Source: Lentisphaera araneosa HTCC2155
GTDB lineage: Bacteria > Verrucomicrobiota > Lentisphaeria > Lentisphaerales > Lentisphaeraceae
DNA: 64,000 bases
Assembly: GCF_000170755.1 (NCBI RefSeq)
Contig: NZ_ABCK01000005.1
Span: forward strand, 248,001-312,000
Direction of reading: 5' to 3'
Shown here: positions 46,526 to 55,088 of the stretch, one piece after another
Layout: each line of letters opens with the position of its first letter
Position numbering within the stretch: position 1 is the stretch's first letter
Position numbers and translations under genes: made by a program
The notes under the pieces: model-generated
What the model saw: the letters and a program-made list of their open reading frames with translations, nothing else
What the model was told of the DNA's origin: nothing
The model's database searches: none

Positions 46526-47018
46526 CCTTGAGCGAAGCGATACTTTGAGCGAAGCGATACTTTGAGCGAAGCGATACTTTGAGCGAAGCGATACTTTGAG
46601 CGAAGCGATACTTTGAGCGAAGCGATACTTTGAGCGAAGCGATACTTTGAGCGAAGCGATACTTTGAGCGAAGCGATACTTTGAGCGAAGCGATACTTTG
46701 AGCGAAGCGATACTTTGAGCGAAGCGATACTTTGAGCGAAGCGATACTTTGAGCGAAGCGATACTTTGAGCGAAGCGATACTTTGAGCGAAGCGATACTT
46801 TGAGCGAAGCGATACTTTGAGCGAAGCGATACTTTGAGCGAAGCGATACTTTGAGCGAAGCGATACTTTGAGCGAAGCGATACTTTGAGCGAAGCGATAC
46901 TTTGAGCGAAGCGATACTTTGAGCGAAGCGATACTTTGAGCGAAGCGATACTTTGAGCGAAGCGATACTTTGAGCGAAGCGATACTTTGAGCGAAGCGAT
47001 ACCTTGAGCGAAGCGATA
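46526..47018. repeat. 29-copy tandem array of a 17-bp unit
   Basis: CTTTGAGCGAAGCGATA repeats with no change in length: 28 exact periods of 17 bp between the first and last copies. The first (46526) and last (47002) copies have CCTTGAG, all 27 inner ones CTTTGAG. It starts at the base after the TAA of the four-helix gene. There are no spacers, so it is not a CRISPR. The complementary strand reads through openly for 185 codons only because of the repeat. Confidence 0.97.
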
Positions 47019-47059
47019 CCTTAAGCTCTTAGGCGCCACCTTAAGGATAAATCCCGATC

Positions 47060-48064
47060 CTACTCACTCTTCGGAAACTTACCAATTTTCGCACTTGGAG
47101 TTGTGTCGGCTTCGATGTCCCCCATGGCGAATTGAATACCCGTGACCATATGCTGGAGAGCAATGGGATTTTCATAGGTAGATTGATTATGCCCGAGGTT
47201 GGTATAAAACACATTTGAGTTTTTGTAAGTTTTGACCCATGAAACGGGGTAGTCATTATCTTTACGTCTCATTTTATCGCGTTTCATTCCTGGTGCGAAA
47301 ATATCTAGGCTGACAAGTATGCGAAGCTTTTCGCGAGTAAAATGCGAATCATCTTCATACTGATAGATTTCATCATTAATCTGATAGCCTTGGGGAATCA
47401 TTTTTGAACAAGCATGGTCAGGGCATTCGTTGTAGAGTGTCACCGTTTCTTTGGCCCACCAAGGGTGACCATTAAATAAACCGCCTATGGCCTCTTTATA
47501 ATTGGCCCAATCCTTGTGGCAGTCGGTCGCTGCGTGAATGCCGATCAAGCCTTTTTTAGATTCAAAAAACTTTTCGAAAGCAGCTCGAGCTTTAGGAGAA
47601 ACAATCGCATTCTGAGTCGCATTAATAATCATAATGCCATCAAATTGCGCTAGTGATTCATCGGTAAAAATAGCTTCGTCTTCAGTGTGATAAATTTCAT
47701 AAGCACCCGTTTGTTGACCTACTGCCGTCAGCATTTTTGTGCCAAATTCAATGGACCCATGACGAAAGCCCGTAGTATGAGAATAAGCCAATAACTTTCT
47801 TTTCTTTTGAGGTTTAACGACATCGAGCTTAGCGATCATTTTTTCATATTCATGAGCATTTTCAATCATCCTTGCCTGAGCCAAGAGCTCACTACCTTGA
47901 GCCCTAAGCTTGTAGTACTTTACTTTGTCAGTTTCTTTGAGAGGCTTGGCCTTCTTCATAAAAGCTTGTCCCCTCTTTTTTAAGTCCGCCACCGATTCCT
48001 CAGCCTGTATAGAAATCAAGCTAAAACATAGCGATAAAGTAAGAATGAATTTGAGCACTTGCAT
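47060..48064 (-). CDS. Secreted ThuA-domain protein
   Basis: 334 residues at most. Signal peptide, then a helical segment (30-85) and a ThuA domain: LLAYSHTTGFRHGSIEFGTKML, YHTEDEAIFTDESLAQFDGIMIINATQN and GLIGIHAATDCHKDW, HPWWAKET and YPVSWVKTYKNSNVFYTNLGHN. ThuA is a glutamine-amidotransferase-like fold linked to trehalose and other sugar use. The ATG at 48064 directly abuts AAGGAG; a GTG at 48058 has the ideal spacing and may be the true start. Last gene of a three-gene operon (4-bp gap to the gene before it), so it probably works with the GH31 and GH-like enzymes. Confidence 0.85.
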   Translation of the reverse strand: MQVLKFILTLSLCFSLISIQAEESVADLKKRGQAFMKKAKPLKETDKVKYYKLRAQGSELLAQARMIENAHEYEKMIAKLDVVKPQKKRKLLAYSHTTGFRHGSIEFGTKMLTAVGQQTGAYEIYHTEDEAIFTDESLAQFDGIMIINATQNAIVSPKARAAFEKFFESKKGLIGIHAATDCHKDWANYKEAIGGLFNGHPWWAKETVTLYNECPDHACSKMIPQGYQINDEIYQYEDDSHFTREKLRILVSLDIFAPGMKRDKMRRKDNDYPVSWVKTYKNSNVFYTNLGHNQSTYENPIALQHMVTGIQFAMGDIEADTTPSAKIGKFPKSE

Positions 48065-48068
48065 CTCC

Positions 48069-49775
48069 TTAGGGGTTCACTTTGATCAAGCGAACAAATG
48101 AAAGGGGAGCTCCGCCTTCAATGATAATTTGCTGATCTTTAATTTCAGATTTTTTAATAAAATAGGTCACTGTTTTTAAATCATTTGTGCCTTTCAAAAG
48201 GACTTGGCTCTTATTAAAACCTTTGAGCTTTATTTCGCCGTTGTCCTGATCAAAATAAGATATTTTTAGGGCTATGTCTTCACCGCATTTTGCTAGCCAT
48301 TGGCTATCAATATTAAAAACTAATTGATCCGCTTTGCGAGCAATTAAGTCATAACTGCGGTCCTTGGGAGTCATCCATTGATGAACCCCATGGGAAACTT
48401 TTACGAGAGCTTCACTTTTGAATTCAGCTGTATCACGCTGTTTAAGTCCGCGTTCAAAATTCTTAACCGGTATAAATTCTTTATCTTTTATACTCTCAGA
48501 AAAGTAATCCTGTGGATAATTTCTAAAGCTCCATCTTTTAATATAACTTTCGCGAAGTGCGCACCAAATATCTGGACTATCGGCAATGGATTTCCCCATA
48601 CTTTGACCGACCCATACCAATTGCTCGGGCATGAGAGAAAAATCATTGTAAAGCAGGTAATTACTTCTCATTTGCAGGGCCCGCAAATTGGAGGTGAAGT
48701 AACGGTAAGAGAAAGAATTTGTATTCTTACCAAAGCGGAAGCCTCTTTTTGCACTTGCCCAGCTTTCTTCATATTCCTCATTTTCATCGCCGTTGAAACG
48801 GCCATCTACCGCAAAGCTATCTTCATCAACATCAAGGTGAAAATCCTTATCCAAAAGCTGACCCGATTCTTCGCTGGGAAGATGATAGAGATACATTTCT
48901 ACAAAACCCCGGCGCAAGCCAAAGCCTTTCTTAACACCAAGTTTTGACCAACCACCCATAAAGACCTTATTTTCGTAGTCCTTAAAAGCTTGAGCCCAAG
49001 CGTTAATTCGTTCAACAACATGAGGGATTTTATCGGGATCTTTGCCGTGCGGACCAATTCCTTCATCTCCATAACTCGGTGAAGCATAACCAAAAAATGT
49101 GCCCACTAAATTTGGGTTTTCAGCAATTTTACTTTTGCCCATAGCTTTAATAAATTTCAAATACCTAGAATGAAATTTTGGATGGTCAACCTGGTAGTTG
49201 ATTACTTTTGCAGCTTTGTATTCCTTTCGATGTGGGATCTTATATTTTTTAAGCCAATCGGGAGCAAAAACAGTAGCCGAAAATAAGGGGCGAAAAACGA
49301 CTTTATAGCCCTTTTCTGCAGCTTCATTAATTTTCTGATTGAGCAAATCAAAGTTATACTGGCCTTCAACAGGCTCCATATCCTTCCACTTTATCCATAG
49401 AGCTAAAACCGGTGTAACTGGTGCTTTGATTTCTTTTAAAGATTTTTCGGCCTTGTAGTTCAGGCGATTCAAACGCGCAATACACAGGCGCCCATTAGGA
49501 TCTGGTTTTACATGAGCCGGTAAGGACCAATCCCAGCCAGAGCTAATATGATCGCCTTCATGCCACTCAGCAGCCTTCATCTCCGTAACAGGAGTTTTTT
49601 CATACTTTGGCCAGTAGCGATAAGGGCCAGGACTCATACTTTGAGGAGGAGATGATAAATCCTTTAACACCGGTTTGGGAACTGAAGGTACTTGTGTTGC
49701 CTCTTTTTCTACACCCTTCATTCCACTATCACATGAAACAAAAGCTAAAATGATTAATAAACTGAGTACCTTCAT
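48069..49775 (-). CDS. Lipoprotein, glycoside-hydrolase-like, family unclear
   Basis: 568 residues with a lipoprotein signal ending FVSC. N-terminal barrel-type region: TPVLALWIKWKDMEPVEGQYNFDLLNQKINEAAEKGYKVVFRPLF, then TFFGYASPSYGDEGIGP with candidate acids, and YNDFSLMPEQLVWVGQSMGK. The C-terminal 120 residues (LALKISYFDQDNGEIKL and on) look like a beta-sandwich. Layout matches the secreted protein at 33716 (both have EP-x-EG-x-Y-x-FD near the first third), so the two may be distant paralogs of an uncatalogued family. It is 14 bp after GH31 and 4 bp before ThuA in one operon. Confidence 0.6.
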   Translation of the reverse strand: MKVLSLLIILAFVSCDSGMKGVEKEATQVPSVPKPVLKDLSSPPQSMSPGPYRYWPKYEKTPVTEMKAAEWHEGDHISSGWDWSLPAHVKPDPNGRLCIARLNRLNYKAEKSLKEIKAPVTPVLALWIKWKDMEPVEGQYNFDLLNQKINEAAEKGYKVVFRPLFSATVFAPDWLKKYKIPHRKEYKAAKVINYQVDHPKFHSRYLKFIKAMGKSKIAENPNLVGTFFGYASPSYGDEGIGPHGKDPDKIPHVVERINAWAQAFKDYENKVFMGGWSKLGVKKGFGLRRGFVEMYLYHLPSEESGQLLDKDFHLDVDEDSFAVDGRFNGDENEEYEESWASAKRGFRFGKNTNSFSYRYFTSNLRALQMRSNYLLYNDFSLMPEQLVWVGQSMGKSIADSPDIWCALRESYIKRWSFRNYPQDYFSESIKDKEFIPVKNFERGLKQRDTAEFKSEALVKVSHGVHQWMTPKDRSYDLIARKADQLVFNIDSQWLAKCGEDIALKISYFDQDNGEIKLKGFNKSQVLLKGTNDLKTVTYFIKKSEIKDQQIIIEGGAPLSFVRLIKVNP

Positions 49776-49789
49776 ATTTTCCCTTTTTT

Positions 49790-51430
49790 TTACTTACTTG
49801 CTACAGATTTTGCATTTTGAACTTTTTCATACCAAGGTAAACGCTCAAGCGGTACATTGATAGTTATAGTCTTGGGGCCGACAACAGTGGATCCGTCGTC
49901 TCCCTTCCAAGTACCTTTTGGAAAAACAACTTCACGTGAGCGAGCTCCCTGAGTTAATACTGGAGCCACCATTATCTTATCGCCAAGGATAAACTGGTCC
50001 TGAATGTTCTCATATTCACCTTCTGGGAAGAGGTATTCGAGTGACTTCACAATGGGCTCACCCGTTTTCGCAGATTTCTTTGCCATATCTAAAATGTCTT
50101 GACCAAACTTTGAGTGAAGAGTCGCCATATCCTTACAGATTTTAGCATTTTCAGGACTAAGAACTCTCCAAGGGGCTGCGGAAAACTGCATCATCGGCAT
50201 AAGTGCACTGCACTGCGCTGAACGAACGACTAATTCTTCGTCAATACTGTCCGCTTTTAGGAAGGACTGATACTCACCGCCTCCAATCATATCTGGACAT
50301 GTGAAGGCATAACCCATCAGACCTTGAGCAATGATGCCTGGAATGAGTTGTCCCATATCACCCCAATTATGCTTTTTATCACGAAGACGCTGCGCTAGTG
50401 GGCGTCCGGCAAGCTTCCAAGAAGCGCGGTATTCGTTGAGAGGGTAATGAAGACCGAGTTCAGAAAAGTAGATCGTGTGATCATTAGCGTGTGTATGATT
50501 TTTAGATACCACGCCCTTCTTATAAAAACGCGCATCACCAGCATCAAATTTAAAGCCATCTACGCCATACTCTTCAACGAGGTGATCGAGCTGATCTTTG
50601 AACCAATCCATTGCCTTCGGGTTACTTAAATCAAGACAAGCACTCGCGCCATTCCACCAGCGTACAATCGCTGGTTTATTCGATGTATTGGCCCAGAGGA
50701 TATTTTGAGTTTTACCTGGATCACGGAGAAGTAAATCTTCTTTTGCTAAGTGGCGGTAAGTTGCGCTATCCGCAGTCACAAAAGGGCAAACCCACATCAT
50801 CACTTTAAAGCCCATCTTGTGGAGCTTATCGATCATACCTTTAGGATCTTTGAAACGCTTTGCAGAGAATTCCCATACGCCGTAGTTTTCTTGCCAGTTA
50901 TCATCGATCATCAAGACACCCGGTGGGTAACCCTGATCAATAAGTTTTTGTGCATATTCAAGAATGTCTTCTTCGTTTTGGTCGTACATGAGCTCAATCC
51001 AAGTATTGTACTGAGGCTCAGTGAAAAGTAGTTCATCTGGAAGTTTACCATCAGATGGAAAGAAGTTTTTAGAAGAATACTCATAAGCATCTTTTAGTGT
51101 ATCACCTGCATCACCCCATTTAATCTCAGAAAACTGAGAGCTGACGACGAGCTTACCCTTCTTGTATTCATACTTCATGGGCTCTTCACACCAAACATAG
51201 CGACCGGTATTCGATACTAACAATGGCTGAGCCTGATTACCGTAATTATTACCGAGTAAATCTCTCGTATAATCCGTTTCTTCAACGTATGGCATCTTAT
51301 GACCATCAACACTTAAACCGCCCCACCAAGCTTCACCTTTTTCGAGGGGGATTTCCACTTTATACTCTTTGTCTTTTGCCTGTGCGGCAACAGCGCCTAA
51401 GGCCGCCAATGTAAATAATAATTTTTTCAT
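49790..51430 (-). CDS. Secreted GH31-family glycosidase
   Basis: 546 residues. Signal peptide MKKLLFTLAALGAVAAQA. After a beta-sandwich start, the barrel shows PPGVLMIDDNWQENYGVWEF, GFKVMMWVCPFV, then VDGFKFDAGDARF with Asp296 as the nucleophile and KHNWGDMGQLIPG with Asp358 as likely acid/base, both as in GH31. This family includes alpha-glucosidases, alpha-xylosidases and sulfoquinovosidases; the short N-terminus and Asn-Trp-rich loops do not fix the substrate. It heads the operon GH31 / GH-like / ThuA. A strong hairpin and a repeat lie upstream of its start, between it and the sulfatases at 51833. Confidence 0.85.
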   Translation of the reverse strand: MKKLLFTLAALGAVAAQAKDKEYKVEIPLEKGEAWWGGLSVDGHKMPYVEETDYTRDLLGNNYGNQAQPLLVSNTGRYVWCEEPMKYEYKKGKLVVSSQFSEIKWGDAGDTLKDAYEYSSKNFFPSDGKLPDELLFTEPQYNTWIELMYDQNEEDILEYAQKLIDQGYPPGVLMIDDNWQENYGVWEFSAKRFKDPKGMIDKLHKMGFKVMMWVCPFVTADSATYRHLAKEDLLLRDPGKTQNILWANTSNKPAIVRWWNGASACLDLSNPKAMDWFKDQLDHLVEEYGVDGFKFDAGDARFYKKGVVSKNHTHANDHTIYFSELGLHYPLNEYRASWKLAGRPLAQRLRDKKHNWGDMGQLIPGIIAQGLMGYAFTCPDMIGGGEYQSFLKADSIDEELVVRSAQCSALMPMMQFSAAPWRVLSPENAKICKDMATLHSKFGQDILDMAKKSAKTGEPIVKSLEYLFPEGEYENIQDQFILGDKIMVAPVLTQGARSREVVFPKGTWKGDDGSTVVGPKTITINVPLERLPWYEKVQNAKSVASK

Positions 51431-51596
51431 TTTTAATAACTCCAGTTGTTTTGAATTAATAACCGCTGAGTAAAAACGAACCTTTACAAGTCACATCAAT
51501 TTTATCGCTCTTTTATTTAAGAAATGATTTAGATAAGTACTCTTTCACATGCATTACACGGATAAAAAATGCCCCCGCCTAAGAGGCTTCTGTATA

Positions 51597-51636
51597 ATAA
51601 ATAAAGCATGCACCAAATGGTGCATGCTTTATTTAT
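51597..51636 (-). terminator. Long perfect hairpin terminator
   Basis: A 19-bp perfect stem around AA, containing AAAGCATGCACCA and TGGTGCATGCTTT, with A/T-rich outer pairs. It lies about 200 bp past the sulfatase at 51833 (minus strand) and before the GH31 gene, so it should separate the two transcripts; it is symmetric and could work in both directions. Confidence 0.7.
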
Positions 51637-51745
51637 ATTTTTGCATGACTAAACATGGACTACGTGCCCACTCTCAGGACTTTAAAAACTCTGCGCCCCA
51701 GCGCCTCGGCGTGATTTACTTTGTCTCACTACTGATCTTGCTTTA

Positions 51746-51832
51746 AAAGCAGGAAGGATTCCTGTGCTCCCAGCAAAAAAATCTGCAGGCCTCTTGCTTC
51801 TTTCTGCATAGCGGTCTTGCAGCGCAGCGGTC
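51746..51832. repeat. Hairpin-GCTCCCAG repeat with AGCG units
   Basis: GCAGGAA-GGA-TTCCTGT, GCTCCCAG at 51766-51773, then CTGCAGGCCTCTTGCTTC and two GCAGCG/GCATAGCGG-type units. About 55 bp match 29832-29890 nearly base for base. As there, the repeat ends exactly at the stop codon (TTA at 51833) of a Lys-tailed sulfatase. Confidence 0.85.
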
Positions 51833-53224
51833 TTACTTCTTTTTCTCCTTGGCGGGATCATAATTGGGATTTGCTGTTGGCATTTGTGCATCCACACTAA
51901 GGCGCCAAGCTTTAAGGTCCTTAAGTAATTCTGTTGCTTTTTCGGGCATCTTCTCGGCCAAGTTTTTTTTCTCTGACTGATCATTTTTCAAATCATAGAG
52001 TTCAAGAGATCCATCCTCAAAAAACTCAATCAATTTAAAATCACCTTTGCGAATTGCGCCATAAGGTTTTGTTTTATGGTAATGAGGATAGTGCCAAAAT
52101 AATGAACGTTCTTTAAGATGACCAGACTGCATTAGCAAGGGCTTCAAACTGACTCCATCTTGATGTTCTTCGAGCTTTAAAGGTAAACCTGCTAAATCGA
52201 GAATTGTAGGGTAAAAATCTGTCGCCATAACAGGAACGCTTGATACCCCAGGCTCAATGCCCGGACCTTTTATAAAAAATGGCTCTCGCACTCCACCTTC
52301 ATGCGACAATGCTTTGGCTCCTTTCAAACCCCCGCAATAATTTGTCCCTACAGCGCCATTATCTCCCGTAAAAATGACGATTGTATTATCGGCAATCCCC
52401 AATTCGTCTAACTTATCAAGAACGCGCCCTACACTCTCGTCTAAACTTTGAACCATGGCCGCATAAACGGGATTTTTATGTTTATACTTACCGCTCTGCC
52501 ATTTCTTTTTATATTTTTCAACTAAGTCCGGCTTAGCCTGAAGAGGTCCGTGTACTGTGTAGTAGGAAAAATACAGCAGGAACGGATCCTTTTGATGCTT
52601 TTCAATAAAATCGACGGCGTAATCAGTTAAGCGATCCGTTAGGTAATCGCCCTCTTTACTAGTCATATTTGGCATATCAAAGGGATGAAAATATATACCT
52701 CGCCCCTTAGGCTGACCCCATTCACGTCCACCAATATTTTGATCAAAGCCATGGAACTCAGGGTAGTGATCTTTCATTTTTTCTTTTTCATTGATTGGCA
52801 ATAGGTGCCACTTACCAATAAAGCTCGTTGCATAACCTGCTTCTTTGAGAGCTTCGGGAAATAGAATGCCTTCGTGCTCCATTTTCATGTTCCAATCGGG
52901 AACACTGAGTTTTGCGTATGGCCTCTTGTGACCCGGTATCCAATCAGTGAGATGTGTTCGCCCAGGGTAACGTCCTGTAAGAATGGCTGCTCGGCTTGGT
53001 GAGCATACAGTACAAGCGGCATAGCCATCGCTAAAAGCCACCCCGCTTTTAGCTAAGTTATCAATATTAGGGGTTTCATGAAAGTTACTGCCCATACTCG
53101 ACAAAGCTCCCCAACCAAAATCATCCACTAAAAAGAAAACAACATTGGGCTTAGCTTTTTCTGCCATTAGGAAATTCAGTGACATGATGATCATGCCAAA
53201 CATGGTAACAGTTTTAAAATTCAT
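51833..53224 (-). CDS. Secreted sulfatase (CSPSR)
   Basis: 463 residues from ATG 53224 (a longer frame to 53311 exists, but AGGAG lies before 53224 and the signal starts there). Signal peptide, PNVVFFLVDDFGWGALSSMGS, Cys74 in CTVCSPSRAAILTGRYPGRTH. GKWHLLPINEKE, YTVHGPLQAKP and FTGDNGAVGTNYCGG give the other sites; GGVREPFFIKGPG is typical of this arylsulfatase group. Tail DPAKEKKK, then the repeat. It follows the sulfatase at 53256 by 31 bp on the same strand, so the two are likely one operon. Confidence 0.94.
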   Translation of the reverse strand: MNFKTVTMFGMIIMSLNFLMAEKAKPNVVFFLVDDFGWGALSSMGSNFHETPNIDNLAKSGVAFSDGYAACTVCSPSRAAILTGRYPGRTHLTDWIPGHKRPYAKLSVPDWNMKMEHEGILFPEALKEAGYATSFIGKWHLLPINEKEKMKDHYPEFHGFDQNIGGREWGQPKGRGIYFHPFDMPNMTSKEGDYLTDRLTDYAVDFIEKHQKDPFLLYFSYYTVHGPLQAKPDLVEKYKKKWQSGKYKHKNPVYAAMVQSLDESVGRVLDKLDELGIADNTIVIFTGDNGAVGTNYCGGLKGAKALSHEGGVREPFFIKGPGIEPGVSSVPVMATDFYPTILDLAGLPLKLEEHQDGVSLKPLLMQSGHLKERSLFWHYPHYHKTKPYGAIRKGDFKLIEFFEDGSLELYDLKNDQSEKKNLAEKMPEKATELLKDLKAWRLSVDAQMPTANPNYDPAKEKKK

Positions 53225-53255
53225 TTTACTTCTCCTATACATATTTGAATATTGA

Positions 53256-54839
53256 TTAATCACGACCATGCTGATCTGAGTTGAGTTCAGTATATTTCTT
53301 GACCCGCTCATTCCATGAAAGCCCTTTGGGATTTAAAGGAAGTACATTATTTTTCTCGCCCCATTCCTGCCACTTTTTCTCTAAACTCATGACTTTTTCG
53401 GGATTATTTTTCGCTGAATTTATCTGCTCAAAGGGATCTTCTTTTAAGTTATACAACTCCCAATCCCTCGTACTACTCATACGCACCAGTTTCCATCCAT
53501 TGGAAATGATCGCACAAGAAGTTTGATGCTCAAAGAAAAAATCTCGTTGTGGCCACGCTTCATTTTTTATGAGTGGAAGTAAACTGATGCCATCAAGGGG
53601 AGCTATTGTTTCTTTGCGGAATTCTTTGGGGTATTCAATACCAGCCACATCCAAACAGGTAGGGAGCATATCTATGATATGAGCCTGCCCAGTGCGGATA
53701 CCCTTATTTTTCATTTTGGGATAATGAAAAATAAGTGGTGAACTAATACCACCCATAAAAGTTCTGGCTTTATAAGAGCGAAAGGGAGTATTGCTAAGGT
53801 CTGCCGCAAGTTGCGAAATTTGACCACCTTCATTAGTTGCGCCATTATCGCTTAGAAAAATAAAGCAGGTGTTTTCAAAATCCCCTCGGGATTTCAACTC
53901 CTGTATGATCTCACCGATACCATCATCCATGATCTCAATCATGGCAGCATAAGTGGCCATTTCTTTTACCCAGCTTTCTTTCAGTTCATCACTTAAAGAA
54001 TCCCATGAGGGGCGTTTTTTACCTTTATATTCGCTGATTTGAAGAGGCATTTGCTCTGTTTGTTTCAACAAGCCTAAATCCTTCAAACGATTAAAACGCT
54101 CTTCTAGTAGCTTATCATAACCAACTTCATATCGCTCCCTGCATTGATCGACTCTCTTTTTCGGAGCTTGGAGTGGACGGTGCGGTGCATAATGTGCTAA
54201 ATAGAGAAAAAACGACTTCTGAAAGTCGTGGTTTTTAATGAAATCCAAAGCGTTTTCGGTGATCGCATCAGTGTAATAATAATCTTTTTCATAAGTCGTG
54301 ATTAACTGCTCGTTGCGATAGAGTGATTTGGGTTTATAAAAATTACCCCCACCACTCATGGTTCCATAAAACTCGTCAAAACCTCTCTGTCTAGGGTAAC
54401 TCCCATTTGCTTGACTTCCCTTAGGCTTCCAAGCTCCATCCACGGTCACATGCCACTTCCCCGACATATAAGTCGAATAACCCTTTGCTTTTAAAACTTC
54501 CGCAATCGTAGGTATTTTATGAGTGATTTGACCACGATACCCGGGTCGGTGTTCGTCAACGGCAGTCATCCAGCCCAAGCCTACGGCATGCTGGTGACGC
54601 CCCGTCAACAATGAAGCTCGACTCGGACAACAACGCCCTGTGTTTTTAAAATTACTAAATTTGACTCCATCTTTAGCTAGGGAATCAATATGAGGTGTTT
54701 GCACTTCCCCCCCATAAGAACCGAGATCCGAATAGCCCATGTCATCACACATAATTAGTACAATATTGGGCTTTTGATTTTGGGCAAAAACAGCGCCTAG
54801 CAATAATAAATAAAAGATAATTATGTAATTTCGAATCAT
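53256..54839 (-). CDS. Secreted sulfatase (CCPSR)
   Basis: 527 residues. Signal peptide MIRNYIIIFYLLLLGAVFA, KPNIVLIMCDDMGYSDLGSYGGEVQTPH, then Cys70 in TGRCCPSRASLLTGRHQHAVG: the first of the two Cys has the C-x-P-S-R spacing and should become formylglycine. SGKWHVTVDG, AHYAPHRPLQAP and FLSDNGATNEGGQ complete the active site. The long insert before the DNG block and the EVQTPHIDSLA start are those of a common arylsulfatase group. No Lys tail (ends SDQHGRD). First gene of the two-sulfatase operon. Confidence 0.95.
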   Translation of the reverse strand: MIRNYIIIFYLLLLGAVFAQNQKPNIVLIMCDDMGYSDLGSYGGEVQTPHIDSLAKDGVKFSNFKNTGRCCPSRASLLTGRHQHAVGLGWMTAVDEHRPGYRGQITHKIPTIAEVLKAKGYSTYMSGKWHVTVDGAWKPKGSQANGSYPRQRGFDEFYGTMSGGGNFYKPKSLYRNEQLITTYEKDYYYTDAITENALDFIKNHDFQKSFFLYLAHYAPHRPLQAPKKRVDQCRERYEVGYDKLLEERFNRLKDLGLLKQTEQMPLQISEYKGKKRPSWDSLSDELKESWVKEMATYAAMIEIMDDGIGEIIQELKSRGDFENTCFIFLSDNGATNEGGQISQLAADLSNTPFRSYKARTFMGGISSPLIFHYPKMKNKGIRTGQAHIIDMLPTCLDVAGIEYPKEFRKETIAPLDGISLLPLIKNEAWPQRDFFFEHQTSCAIISNGWKLVRMSSTRDWELYNLKEDPFEQINSAKNNPEKVMSLEKKWQEWGEKNNVLPLNPKGLSWNERVKKYTELNSDQHGRD

Positions 54840-55088
54840 TTTTTTAACCTTTCAATTTTAGACAATTTAAATATTTCGTATACATAACGCAATTAAAAAC
54901 CAAACCTTTACAAGGATCTACATTTATTTTGATTCTTTATATTCCAGGCTTAAGTCTAAATTCATAAACTTTTTACATCAAAAAATAGACAGCCTCATTA
55001 AAGAAAAGCTTAGTTTTTTTATAAGAACTGATACAAAAGTTGCTTAGCAGTCGGTGTATTAGTGTAAACAATCTATTTAGGACTCAAT

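Noticed and set aside
46526-47018. CRISPR array
   Set aside because: Units are head to tail with no spacers, and no cas genes are present.
46482-47039. A 185-codon minus-strand frame with a 17-residue repeat
   Set aside because: It is only the 17-bp tandem array read in one frame (3 x 17 bp = 17 codons), has no ribosome site and overlaps the four-helix gene.
48378-48947. A 189-codon plus-strand frame
   Set aside because: Antisense shadow of the GH-like lipoprotein gene, with no domain of its own.
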